Origin: Paenibacillus sp. BJ-4
GTDB lineage: Bacteria > Bacillota > Bacilli > Paenibacillales > Paenibacillaceae
Length of the DNA stretch: 64,000 nt
Direction of reading: 5' to 3'
Assembly (NCBI RefSeq): GCF_020404765.1
Contig: NZ_JAIVEM010000006.1
Span: 62,001-126,000, forward strand
Of this stretch, positions 54,018 through 62,861 are shown one piece after another (the stretch's first letter is position 1; each line of letters opens with the position of its first letter). Both the position numbers and the translations under genes were made by a program. The notes below the pieces were generated by a model. That model saw only the letters and a program-made list of their open reading frames with translations, did no database searches and was not told where the DNA came from.

Positions 54018-54379
54018 GTCAAAGTCTAGTATCTATTTCTTCTTCATCATAAAGCCTTATTGTGAATACACTTCCTTTGTCTCAACTATCTTATTCCAAT
54101 TAAAAAGTAGTAAAAGCACATCTGGTACATGAGCACAGCCCGTCAAAGGAATTTCGCTTTGAGCTGCCACACGAACAGGCTTATATCCTGTTTGGTTTTT
54201 TGACGATAGATAATAGACAATCCTTTCGGTGTGGTTTTACCGTATCAATACTATACTATTGCGAGCTGTCTGTATCTATATTTGTCGCAGTGACAACACG
54301 ATCCTGCTATGACGCGAAACCTGCATAATTTCTGTACTTGCGAGTTTGGCTCATGGCTATGTTAAGAGGTGGACATATC
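54018..54379. other. Gap with a weak terminator (54173-54200)
   Basis: AACAGG and CCTGTT pair around CTTATAT and precede TGGTTTTTTG. It separates the radical SAM/ACP unit from the genes that follow. A promoter for the second unit probably lies in the last 150 bp, but no element stands out clearly. Confidence 0.45.
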
Positions 54380-55471
54380 GTGACACAAGATTTACTTTTG
54401 GAGATGTTAAGAGCTAGCTTTTGTAATGAAAACACATCTATGTTATTTCGTTATCCTCAAAACGAGTCATTATTAGAGCTTGCCTATCAACATGAGGTAG
54501 GTCTGCTTATCGGGGATAAAATGCAACTTGATAGGAGTCAACGTTTAGCTAACCATATATTGAAACAAAAAAATTTAAAAAGATATCATGAAAATTTCGT
54601 CCATTTCGATCCGGTTGCAGTTGAACTTGAAAAGTCCAACGTAGAATACGTTATTACAAAGGGCGTATATGCATCTAAAACTGCTTATATTGACGAGGGT
54701 TACAGACGCTCTGATGATTTAGATGTGATTATAAAGCGTGAAGATTATTCAAAAGTAAGAGAAATTCTTCATACTCATGGCTATGTACAAGGTATTTACA
54801 ATCCAACGACAAAAACAGTAAAAAAATTTTCTCGACAACAAGAATTGTTCTATCTCTCATATACACAACAATCAGCCCCCTTTTTAAAAGAGACTGGCAG
54901 TGACTTGGTACCAGTAGTGAATCTGGACTTAAACTTTCACATCTTTTGGTATGAAAGTGATGCCTGGGATATATCAAAACTGCTCAGCCACTCACAAATA
55001 CTTAACTATAAAGGCTTTAAAGTTAAAACATTTCAGGATGAGTATATGCTATTACATATGTGCATTCATGCGTATTTTGATATGAATTCTGTATATATTC
55101 TTTATAAGAGTTACGCATACAGGCTGAAGTATTTTGCTGATATTTATGGATTTATTAAGCGGTCAAAAGTTTCTTGGGACAGATTTCGATCAGTTTGTAT
55201 CGATTATAAGGTTGAAAAGTATATTATGTATATTTTGTACTATACCGCTTTGGTTTTTCAAGATGATTCCTTTTTAACCATTACAGGCTTGGAAATGCCA
55301 AGCGAAGATTTCTTAAACCGCTTTGGTTTAGAGAATGAGGGTTCGTTTATTTGGAAAGAAAGTTTCTTCGAAAGACTTTTTAACATGGATAGGGATAGTC
55401 TGCTTGATAAATATTTTAATGAAGAGATTAAACTAAAAATTAGTCAGGGTAGATCCTTTGAAGGGATGTAA
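54380..55471 (+). CDS. Nucleotidyltransferase-fold protein (NTP_transf_5-like)
   Basis: 363-aa member of the family often found in natural-product clusters. The core motif is EYVITKGVYASKTAYIDEGYRRSDDLDVIIKREDY: the Lys-Gly strand-turn, then Arg and the Asp-Asp-x-Asp metal site. The remainder is helical with many aromatic residues (YILYKSYAYRLKYFADIYGFI). GTG 54380 follows AAGAGGTGG at 8 bp; the frame is open upstream to 54338. It probably transfers a nucleotide to, or phosphorylates, the pathway product or a protein; the substrate is unknown. Confidence 0.75.
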   Translation: MTQDLLLEMLRASFCNENTSMLFRYPQNESLLELAYQHEVGLLIGDKMQLDRSQRLANHILKQKNLKRYHENFVHFDPVAVELEKSNVEYVITKGVYASKTAYIDEGYRRSDDLDVIIKREDYSKVREILHTHGYVQGIYNPTTKTVKKFSRQQELFYLSYTQQSAPFLKETGSDLVPVVNLDLNFHIFWYESDAWDISKLLSHSQILNYKGFKVKTFQDEYMLLHMCIHAYFDMNSVYILYKSYAYRLKYFADIYGFIKRSKVSWDRFRSVCIDYKVEKYIMYILYYTALVFQDDSFLTITGLEMPSEDFLNRFGLENEGSFIWKESFFERLFNMDRDSLLDKYFNEEIKLKISQGRSFEGM

Positions 55472-55500
55472 TTCCGCTAAGAATATAAGAGGTATTAACT

Positions 55501-56454
55501 GTGATGTTTGAACACATTGAAAATGTGAATTCTTACAACTGTCTCCTTGCATCTGTTGCTACTTTAGCTAAATATTACGGTCGGGATTACCATATGATAT
55601 CAGGAAGTGACTGGAAACTAAGGTATGATGGAGACGCGGGTGGTAAAAGAATAGGTGAACAGATCGATGTTGTTAGTCAAGTTGACGCTACTTACAGGAC
55701 CAAGAAATTTCATGGGTTTATTTGGAAGATGGAGCCGTTTGAAGAATGCCATATCAATGAGGATACTGGATGCTATAAAGAATACGCATATCCGTTTTTA
55801 ATGAGTGTTGATTTGTATTACTCCAAATGGTCAAAAGTATATCAAAGGCATCATTTTTTACATTGTATTATTATTTGCGATTATAACTCTAAGGATCAAA
55901 CCTATAGCTGTATCGATCCTTATTTTCAGTATGCTCATTACAACGTGTCAAGAGAAGACTTATATCTAAGTATAGACAAATGCGGCAAGCTAATACTTCT
56001 GGAATTGCCCGAAAAAAATAGTGTGGAAGATTATATCAAAGCCATTCGAGAAGATATTGTAATGGTGAATAACGATAACGAAAATTACAAAAATCTCAAG
56101 CGGTTGTCCAATGATATCTTGACTAAAATGGATATACATTATGAATTTGATGAATACAAGAATGATCTGCATGCTGTTCCAATTATGGACAGAATTAGAA
56201 AGGTGACCATGTACCGAGACGCTTATAACTGCATGCTGGATTACGTATACAAGTTGTTTGAATTAAAATACTTAAACGATGCTTCCAGTTTAATCAAGCA
56301 AAGTGTAGTTTTATGGAAGACTATACAAGGAAAACTATTAAAAACCTATCTTACAGGATCAATAAATAGTGACAGAGAAATAATAGCCCAAATGATTAAT
56401 CAAATCGCTGATATTGAAAAACAAGCAGTCGATATAATACTAATCAATGAATAA
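55501..56454 (+). CDS. BtrH-like papain/C39-fold acyltransferase candidate
   Basis: 317-aa protein with the layout of the BtrH_N family. An N-terminal Cys (Cys14 in NSYNCLLASVATLAKYYGRDY) is followed by His residues (HHFLHCIIICDYN, about 117-121) and Asp139 in SCIDPYFQ, a plausible Cys-His-Asp triad. The C-terminal ~150 residues are helical. In butirosin synthesis BtrH transfers a carrier-bound side chain to the sugar; here it sits just before a carrier-protein gene (8 bp), fitting the same role. GTG 55501 has AAGAGG at 8 bp; ATG 55504 is an alternative. Confidence 0.65.
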   Translation: MMFEHIENVNSYNCLLASVATLAKYYGRDYHMISGSDWKLRYDGDAGGKRIGEQIDVVSQVDATYRTKKFHGFIWKMEPFEECHINEDTGCYKEYAYPFLMSVDLYYSKWSKVYQRHHFLHCIIICDYNSKDQTYSCIDPYFQYAHYNVSREDLYLSIDKCGKLILLELPEKNSVEDYIKAIREDIVMVNNDNENYKNLKRLSNDILTKMDIHYEFDEYKNDLHAVPIMDRIRKVTMYRDAYNCMLDYVYKLFELKYLNDASSLIKQSVVLWKTIQGKLLKTYLTGSINSDREIIAQMINQIADIEKQAVDIILINE

Positions 56455-56462
56455 GAAGGTGC

Positions 56463-56714
56463 ATGGATATTATGACAGAGGCAATTTTTGATTTAATAAA
56501 ACGAAAAGCAGGGAATTCTTCTGGTGTTAATGGTGATAGCTCTCTTATGGAGATTGGGATTGATTCAGTTGAGTTTATCACAATGATAATTGAATTAGAG
56601 GAAGAATTTAACATTAGATTTGAAGACATGCAGTTGATTTATGACAGTTATAGTACTGTAGGTCAGTTGGTTTCTGTAGTACAGCAAGTGATTGAAAAAC
56701 AAAAAAACATGTAA
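56463..56714 (+). CDS. Free-standing carrier protein (second)
   Basis: 83-aa carrier protein with Ser35 in EIGIDSVEFITMIIELEEEFNIRFED, the standard DS motif followed by Val. ATG 56463 or 56472 (both near AGAAGGTG) may be used. It lies between the BtrH-like acyltransferase and the SHMT-like gene, so it is a likely donor for acyl transfer. Confidence 0.87.
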   Translation: MDIMTEAIFDLIKRKAGNSSGVNGDSSLMEIGIDSVEFITMIIELEEEFNIRFEDMQLIYDSYSTVGQLVSVVQQVIEKQKNM

Positions 56715-56733
56715 TAGAGAATGTGAGGATAAT

Positions 56734-58086
56734 ATGGTTAATTCATCTAGTAAACTATCTGATCTTTTGGTTCGTGGTATTAAAAATATAGGGGATGTAA
56801 ATTCAGAGTTTATGCAGGTTTTAGAACGAGAGTATGAAAGACAAAAATCCGTCTTGATGATGGTGGCATCCTCCAGCTATGCTTCTCCAAGCGTTCTTGC
56901 ATGTATGGGTATGCCTACAGTAAATATAACAGCTGAAGGATATCCTCATGCTAGATACCACGCAGGATGCGCTGAGGTCGATAAAATTGAAGAGGTTGCA
57001 ATTACAAATGCCAAACAAATATTTAAAGCTGCTTATGCAAACGTCCAGCCTCATTCAGCAACCACAGCAAATGAAATAGTAACATATTCCTTAGTAAAGC
57101 CAGGCGGCTTAATAATGGGAATGAACTTGAGCTCTGGAGGGCATTTATCTCATGGTGCCTCAGTATCTTATTCTGGGGCTGATTTTCAAGTTGTGCGGTA
57201 TGGATTGGATGAAAACTATCTTATTGATTATGACAAAGTCGAAGAATTAGCATTACAACATCATCCGAAGATGATTATATGTGGTACAACGGCTTATTGC
57301 AGAAAAATTGACTTTAAACGTTTCAGAGAAATTGCTGATAAGGTAGGAGCCTACTTATTAGCTGATATATCACATATATCCGGTTTGGTGATTGCAGGTT
57401 TGCATGAGTCACCTATTGATTATGCACATGTAACAACTACTTGCACACACAAACAGCTTTTTGGACCACGAGGTGGTCTGATTTTATCTGGAAAAGATGC
57501 GAAAAGTAAGGTGTTTGGCGAAAATATTACATTAGAGGATAAATTGCAAAGTGCAGTATTTCCATTTTTCCAAGGAGCGCCCATGATCAATCAAATCGCG
57601 GCTAAAGCAATTGCGTTGGAGTTGGCAGGCTCCTTGGAATATACACAAACAATGCAGCGGGTAGTGGATAATGCCAAGATACTTTTCAATCATTTGCAGA
57701 GTAAGGGATTTGACATTATTTCTAGCGGCACGGAGAACCATATAGTACTAGTAGATCTATCCAATAAGTGCATCGGCGGCGATGTTGCTGAAAAAGCACT
57801 TGAAGAATGCGGAATTATTGTTAATAAAAATGGTGTGCCAAATAAAAAGATTAACGGTAATAATACATCAAAGCGTCCAGCAGGCATTCGGATTGGTACA
57901 AATGGTATATCACAAAGGAATATGACAGCAGAGGCTGTACAAAAATGCGCTACCATGATCGCTGATGTTTTAAATCATACACATGGGGCTAGCTTGGAAA
58001 CCTGCAAAGTTGATGATGCTGTTAAGTTTGATGTATTGCGAAAGGTCGAGGAATTATGCCAGGAATTCCCGATACCTGGATATTAA
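56734..58086 (+). CDS. SHMT-family PLP enzyme, noncanonical (alpha-methylserine-type candidate)
   Basis: 450-aa fold-type I PLP enzyme of the serine hydroxymethyltransferase family. Lys240 in THKQLFGPRGG is the Schiff-base Lys, Asp211 (DISHISG) and His137 (GGHLSHG) bind PLP, Glu68 matches the general-base Glu57 of E. coli GlyA, and the C-terminal GIRIGT Arg binds the substrate carboxylate. By contrast Thr66 stands where GlyA has Tyr55, and His76 where it has Tyr65. Engineered and natural enzymes with Thr at this place accept D-alanine and make alpha-methylserine. It is therefore probably a cluster-specific amino-acid maker, not the housekeeping glyA. ATG 56734 is preceded by TGAGGATA. Confidence 0.8.
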   Translation: MVNSSSKLSDLLVRGIKNIGDVNSEFMQVLEREYERQKSVLMMVASSSYASPSVLACMGMPTVNITAEGYPHARYHAGCAEVDKIEEVAITNAKQIFKAAYANVQPHSATTANEIVTYSLVKPGGLIMGMNLSSGGHLSHGASVSYSGADFQVVRYGLDENYLIDYDKVEELALQHHPKMIICGTTAYCRKIDFKRFREIADKVGAYLLADISHISGLVIAGLHESPIDYAHVTTTCTHKQLFGPRGGLILSGKDAKSKVFGENITLEDKLQSAVFPFFQGAPMINQIAAKAIALELAGSLEYTQTMQRVVDNAKILFNHLQSKGFDIISSGTENHIVLVDLSNKCIGGDVAEKALEECGIIVNKNGVPNKKINGNNTSKRPAGIRIGTNGISQRNMTAEAVQKCATMIADVLNHTHGASLETCKVDDAVKFDVLRKVEELCQEFPIPGY

Positions 58087-58119
58087 ACGAATATTTTTTG
58101 ATCGAGGCGGTGATTCATC

Positions 58120-60390
58120 GTGAGCGAAGGTAGCAGTACTATTATTGAAAGACTGGGGCACAAACTTGACAAGTGTTTGGATGGAAACTTTGAGCTCTAC
58201 AAGAATGGAACAGTGAATTCTAACTGTAAAAGATATGCAAACTATCAGCATATTCTAAACCTAAATTCTAAGAATAACATCAGTGAACATGTAAATCCTC
58301 CAACGTTTTTTTTCGGTGTATTTATGTCTTTGATGATGCGTTATACGCAAAATGAGTTATTAACCGGTGTTTTCCTGCGGAATTTTACTGATAACTTATC
58401 TGTTCTCGTCGCAACTGTGCAGTATGACGATCAATTAACTATGAATGATGTCATAAAACAGATATCGAGAGAGAAAGAAGCCCTTCTTTTTAAACACAAT
58501 TCTTTAGATGCTGTTTTGTTAAAAACCGCGAGCTATGCTAATGCTGTTTTCTCATACACTGATTTTTTTGATTCTAGTGTGAACGTTGATCAGAGAAATG
58601 TTCAAACCGATATATGTTTTCAAGTTGTAGCTGCAGATGAAAAAACCATTCTCAATATTATATATAACGAAAATACATATGATAAGGATCTTATTTTCCG
58701 CATGGCTTTGCATTATGATCAGTTGTTATCCTGTGTATTAGCGGATTTTGAGTTGCCAATCTGCAATGTAACCTATTTAAGTACGGCTGAAGAAAAACTT
58801 CTGGTCGATGTTTGGAATCGAACTGACTATCCTTTTCCGAGTGGATATTGCATCCATCAGTTGTTTGAACAACGAGTGAGGGAAGCCCCTGACGTTATTG
58901 CTGTATACCATGAAGGTAAAACTATGACTAGGGGAATGCTAAATAAGCGCGCTAATCAACTGGCACACCAGTTGCTTCAGCTAGGGGTAAACACGGGTGA
59001 TATCATCACTCTATATACTAATAAATCCATTAATTTTGTGATTGGAATTATGGGTATATTAAAAGCTGGGTGCGCTTACTTACCGATTGACGCATCTTAT
59101 CCACAGTCTCGTGTTGAATATATTCTTGCCAACTCTAAGTCATCTGTTGCGGTAACCACGATAGATCTAGGGAACAATCCTGCGGTAATGTCTGGCCTTA
59201 GAGTAGTGAAGATGGATTCTGAAGACGATACGCTTGTAGATTATCCAGATACTAATCCTAATATTAGCGTTGGTCCACATGATCCCTGTTATTTAATCTA
59301 TACTTCTGGATCAACAGGTCAACCCAAAGGCGTGCTCTTGAACCACGAAGGCCGTGTTAACAATTTTTATGATTTTAATTCGCGTTTTTCTATCACTAGT
59401 AAAGATAAAGTACTGGCAGTTTCCTCAGTCAGCTTTGATATGAGCGCGTATGACATCCTAGGTAGCATGATTATAGGAAGTAGCGTTGTCTTGCCGGATC
59501 CTTTACTAGAGAAGCAGACATTTCATTGGCTTGACTTAATTCAAAAGTATAATGTTACAATTTGGCATTCTGTTCCAGTTCTGTTGCATCTTCTTTGCAA
59601 ATGCTGCCAGCACAGAGAATCGCATAAGCTTGATTCAATTAGACTTGTCTTATTAGGAGGTGACTGGATACCTTTATCTTTACCTGACAGCTTTCGCTTG
59701 CTAAATAACCAGGCAGTATTAGTTAGCCTTGGGGGAGCCACTGAAGTATCGATGGATTCAACAATCTATCCCATTCACAATGTTAATCCGGATTGGAAAA
59801 GCATTCCTTACGGGAAACCTATGCGCAATCAAAAAGCATATGTATTAGACAAGAACAGGCAGTTGCAGCCAATTGGTTTTCCGGGAGAATTATACCTGGG
59901 TGGAATAGGTGTTGGTGATGGTTATTATCTAAATCCTGAGGCTACAAGAGAGCATTTCTTTGAGAACCCATGGGTTGATGATCCTAAACAACGGATATAC
60001 AAAACAGGAGACTTGGCTCTTTTTGAACCAGATGGAACTCTCATTTTATTAGGAAGAATTGATTTTCAAGTCAAAATAAACGGCACAAGAATAGAACTTG
60101 GGGAAATAGAGCACTGCCTATTAAATTACGAAGGCATAAGCCGCTCCGTTGCTGTTGCCCCAAAAGTTGGATCAAATAGGAAGATAGTCGTGCATGTTGA
60201 GTATAAATCGAAACTTAGAATGCCTAAGGAAAGTGAAATATTCGAGTATCTTTCAACAATGTTGCCAAAAAGTCATATTCCGGCTCATATCATATTAACA
60301 AACGCTATTCCTATAACTCCTAATGGAAAAATAGACAGAAAAGCGCTTGAAAAGCTAACAGATAATTTTTTGAGTCAATCTAAATTATAA
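58120..60390 (+). CDS. Stand-alone NRPS adenylation protein with partial condensation-like N-terminus
   Basis: 756-aa protein. Residues about 1-210 resemble only the C-terminal lobe of a condensation domain (LMMRYTQNELLTG...) and lack the HHxxxDG motif. An adenylation domain follows: A3 YTSGSTGQPKGV, A4 SFDMSAYDILGS, A5 SLGGATEVSMDS (in place of the common YGPTE), A7 YKTGDLALFEPDG, A8 GRIDFQVKINGTRIELGEIE and A10 PNGKIDRKAL. No carrier domain follows, so the aminoacyl adenylate must go to a separate carrier. The specificity pocket starts Asp-Met and ends near Met; I cannot assign a substrate. GTG 58120 follows GAGGCGGTGA. Confidence 0.85.
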   Translation: MSEGSSTIIERLGHKLDKCLDGNFELYKNGTVNSNCKRYANYQHILNLNSKNNISEHVNPPTFFFGVFMSLMMRYTQNELLTGVFLRNFTDNLSVLVATVQYDDQLTMNDVIKQISREKEALLFKHNSLDAVLLKTASYANAVFSYTDFFDSSVNVDQRNVQTDICFQVVAADEKTILNIIYNENTYDKDLIFRMALHYDQLLSCVLADFELPICNVTYLSTAEEKLLVDVWNRTDYPFPSGYCIHQLFEQRVREAPDVIAVYHEGKTMTRGMLNKRANQLAHQLLQLGVNTGDIITLYTNKSINFVIGIMGILKAGCAYLPIDASYPQSRVEYILANSKSSVAVTTIDLGNNPAVMSGLRVVKMDSEDDTLVDYPDTNPNISVGPHDPCYLIYTSGSTGQPKGVLLNHEGRVNNFYDFNSRFSITSKDKVLAVSSVSFDMSAYDILGSMIIGSSVVLPDPLLEKQTFHWLDLIQKYNVTIWHSVPVLLHLLCKCCQHRESHKLDSIRLVLLGGDWIPLSLPDSFRLLNNQAVLVSLGGATEVSMDSTIYPIHNVNPDWKSIPYGKPMRNQKAYVLDKNRQLQPIGFPGELYLGGIGVGDGYYLNPEATREHFFENPWVDDPKQRIYKTGDLALFEPDGTLILLGRIDFQVKINGTRIELGEIEHCLLNYEGISRSVAVAPKVGSNRKIVVHVEYKSKLRMPKESEIFEYLSTMLPKSHIPAHIILTNAIPITPNGKIDRKALEKLTDNFLSQSKL

Positions 60391-60412
60391 CAAAAAGGAA
60401 GTAATTCTAACT

Positions 60413-61960
60413 ATGGTCCGTGATCTTTTGGCTAGACTCAAGGAATCTAACAAAACTGGTATTGTATGTGGAGAAACGGCGTTAAGTTATAAGCAATGGC
60501 ATCAGCTCTCTGAGGAGCTAAATAATGAAGGGTTAAGAAATCAGCGTGGGAAAATAGTGGGACTCTTTTTACCTAATAGCATTGCATATGCAGCCAGTTA
60601 TTTTGCTTGTCTTTATGCAGATAAAGTTATAGCCCCCTTTCATACGGGGAGTACGATGAATGAGTTGTTATATACGATAAAGCATTGTGGCATTTCTATC
60701 CTGATAACAACCGAGTCTCATTTTTCCCAAATTGAAACACTGTTGCATGCACATGCTATCCCTATGAGTATTATCGTAGTAAATGATAACGCTGAGATTC
60801 AAAAAAAGGTTGCATTATATACGAGCAATGTATCCTTGGATATTTCTATTGAAGATGAGCTGAATGATGTTGCCGTTTTATTACATACGTCGGGGACAAC
60901 TTCAAGGCCAAAACGGGTTATGCTTACCAACCAAGGATTACTGAATAACATCGAGTCTCATTGCAAATCGTTAAATTATGATGACAAAGAAGTTTGCTTG
61001 ATTCAACTTCCTATGATGTTTGGATATTGCAATACGGCCCAGTTTTTAGCACACGTATACTTAGGAGCCTGTATTGTGATTAACCCGAATCCGTTCATGG
61101 TAGCTGATTTTTATAGGATAATAGAAAAGTGGGGCATTACAAATTTTACCGCAGTACCTTCGATCTTGATCGCTCTAAACCACAGTAACTTATTATCCTA
61201 TGATATCTCATCATTGAAAGTGATATGTTTTGGGGGCAACCCTATTCCAAAACCTCGTTTGCTAGATATTATAAGGAAGTTTCCTACGATTGCATTTGTG
61301 CAAACATATGGATTAACGGAGGCTGGGCCCCGGGTTACAACATTGCCTCCTTCTCGCTATAACGAAAAAATCGGATCTGTTGGCCGCGCAATTCCTGGTG
61401 TGGAATTAAGAGTGGTTGATACTCTTGGTCAGCCTCTTGAAAAGGGCGCGGTTGGAGAAGTGATTGTAAAGAGCAATGGCATCATGAAGGGGTATTTTAG
61501 ATGTGCAGAGGAAACCATGGCAATCATGCATGGTGAGTGGCTTCATACAGGAGATATGGGATATCTTTCAGAAGATGGATACTTATATATAGTGGGCAGG
61601 AAGAAGAATATTATTATTTCTGGTGGGCAGAACATTTCTCCAGAAGAAGTAGAAGAAGTAATTGCGACTTGCCCGGGTATCATTGATGCGAAAGTATATG
61701 GAGTATATGATGATTTGCTCGGTGAAATAGTTTATGCGGATATTGTAGCTGACTCTGATAACAATGAAATTCTTCAACAGCTGAAGCTGGTTTGTGAGGA
61801 AAACCTAAGTAAATACAAAATTCCCCGACGCTTCTGTCTCGTGGACAATATTTGTCGAACATATAACGGCAAGATTAAACGATCTGCAAAAAAAGTAGAC
61901 GAATGCTTTGATCAAACTGATGATAATGACAACAAATTTGGAAGGGAGCGTATGGTTTAG
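60413..61960 (+). CDS. Acyl-AMP ligase / acyl-CoA synthetase family protein
   Basis: 515-aa ANL-superfamily enzyme. Motifs: LLHTSGTTSRPKRVMLT (P-loop-like), QTYGLTEAGPRV (A5 type), LHTGDMGYLSEDGYLYIVGRKKNIIISGGQNISPEEVE (A7/A8), and the catalytic Lys near the end in YNGKIKRSAKK. It activates a carboxylic acid, aryl or alkyl, for CoA or a carrier protein. With the NRPS adenylation protein it gives the cluster two activating enzymes for three carriers. ATG 60413 follows AAAAGGAAG. Confidence 0.85.
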   Translation: MVRDLLARLKESNKTGIVCGETALSYKQWHQLSEELNNEGLRNQRGKIVGLFLPNSIAYAASYFACLYADKVIAPFHTGSTMNELLYTIKHCGISILITTESHFSQIETLLHAHAIPMSIIVVNDNAEIQKKVALYTSNVSLDISIEDELNDVAVLLHTSGTTSRPKRVMLTNQGLLNNIESHCKSLNYDDKEVCLIQLPMMFGYCNTAQFLAHVYLGACIVINPNPFMVADFYRIIEKWGITNFTAVPSILIALNHSNLLSYDISSLKVICFGGNPIPKPRLLDIIRKFPTIAFVQTYGLTEAGPRVTTLPPSRYNEKIGSVGRAIPGVELRVVDTLGQPLEKGAVGEVIVKSNGIMKGYFRCAEETMAIMHGEWLHTGDMGYLSEDGYLYIVGRKKNIIISGGQNISPEEVEEVIATCPGIIDAKVYGVYDDLLGEIVYADIVADSDNNEILQQLKLVCEENLSKYKIPRRFCLVDNICRTYNGKIKRSAKKVDECFDQTDDNDNKFGRERMV

Positions 61961-61985
61961 TTTGTGACTATATCATACAAATAGA

Positions 61986-62861
61986 ATGATGATTTTTAAA
62001 AATGTAAATGAAGCATTCACATATTATATCAAGCAGCTACAATCCGCATCAGAGTCTAAGCCGCGTGGGATGAGAATAAAAGAATGCCTGGGTGTTTCTT
62101 TTTCCGTTGAAAACCCTAGAGACCGAATTACGAATAATACTTCCCGACAAATGAGTTTGTCATTCGCTTTCGGTGAGTTCCTTTGGTATCTCAGAGGAAG
62201 CGATAAGTTGGATATTATTGAGTATTATAGCAAAATGTATCCCAACTTTTCTGATGATAAGGTCTCTGTCAATGGTGCGTATGGTGCCAGAATATTCGGA
62301 GGCGAATTGTCTCAATGGGAACAAGTCAAGAATATTTTATCAAGGGATCCCGATTCAAGGCAGGCCGTAATATCAATATATCAACCGCGTGACTTGTTTT
62401 CATGCTCGTTAGATATACCATGTACATGCGTGCTACAATATTTCATTCGTGACGGGAAGCTGAATGGAATCACATATATGCGTTCTAATGACATCTATCT
62501 TGGCATGCCTTATGACATTTTCAGTTTTACTATGCTTCAAGAAATGCTGGCATTGGAGTTAAATGTTGATTTAGGGTCATACACCCATATGGTAGGCAGT
62601 TTACATATATATGAGAAACACTTTGATATTTTCAATAGTCTTTCAGAAATAGAAAACCAAACTGACCAAAATATGCTCAGCATGACAAAGGAGGCTGTCA
62701 CAAGTGAACAGATAGCGCTTATACTACAGGCAGAGCAGGCACTCAGGAAAAATGAAGTCATTGGCGATATTAATTTAGATCCATATTGGAAACCATTCAT
62801 TGGTGTTTTAAGCAATAAAAGTAAACAAGTTCATAATTGGAATAAAGAGGATATTATATGA
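61986..62861 (+). CDS. Thymidylate synthase-family protein, cytidylate (hydroxy)methylase candidate
   Basis: 291-aa member of the ThyA family. The nucleophile is Cys146 in DIPCTCVLQYF (the following His of PPCH is Thr). The phosphate-binding Arg125 (DSRQAVIS), RSND (166-169) and HIY (207-209) are conserved. The key substitution is Asp177 in LGMPYDIFSF, where ThyA has Asn177 (PFNI); Asp there is the hallmark of dCMP and CMP hydroxymethylases such as the T4 enzyme and MilA. The Trp-containing IWDEW loop is also not conserved (EYYSKMYP). Likely substrate: CMP or dCMP, using methylene-tetrahydrofolate. Its stop overlaps the next gene by 4 bp. Confidence 0.8.
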   Translation: MMIFKNVNEAFTYYIKQLQSASESKPRGMRIKECLGVSFSVENPRDRITNNTSRQMSLSFAFGEFLWYLRGSDKLDIIEYYSKMYPNFSDDKVSVNGAYGARIFGGELSQWEQVKNILSRDPDSRQAVISIYQPRDLFSCSLDIPCTCVLQYFIRDGKLNGITYMRSNDIYLGMPYDIFSFTMLQEMLALELNVDLGSYTHMVGSLHIYEKHFDIFNSLSEIENQTDQNMLSMTKEAVTSEQIALILQAEQALRKNEVIGDINLDPYWKPFIGVLSNKSKQVHNWNKEDII

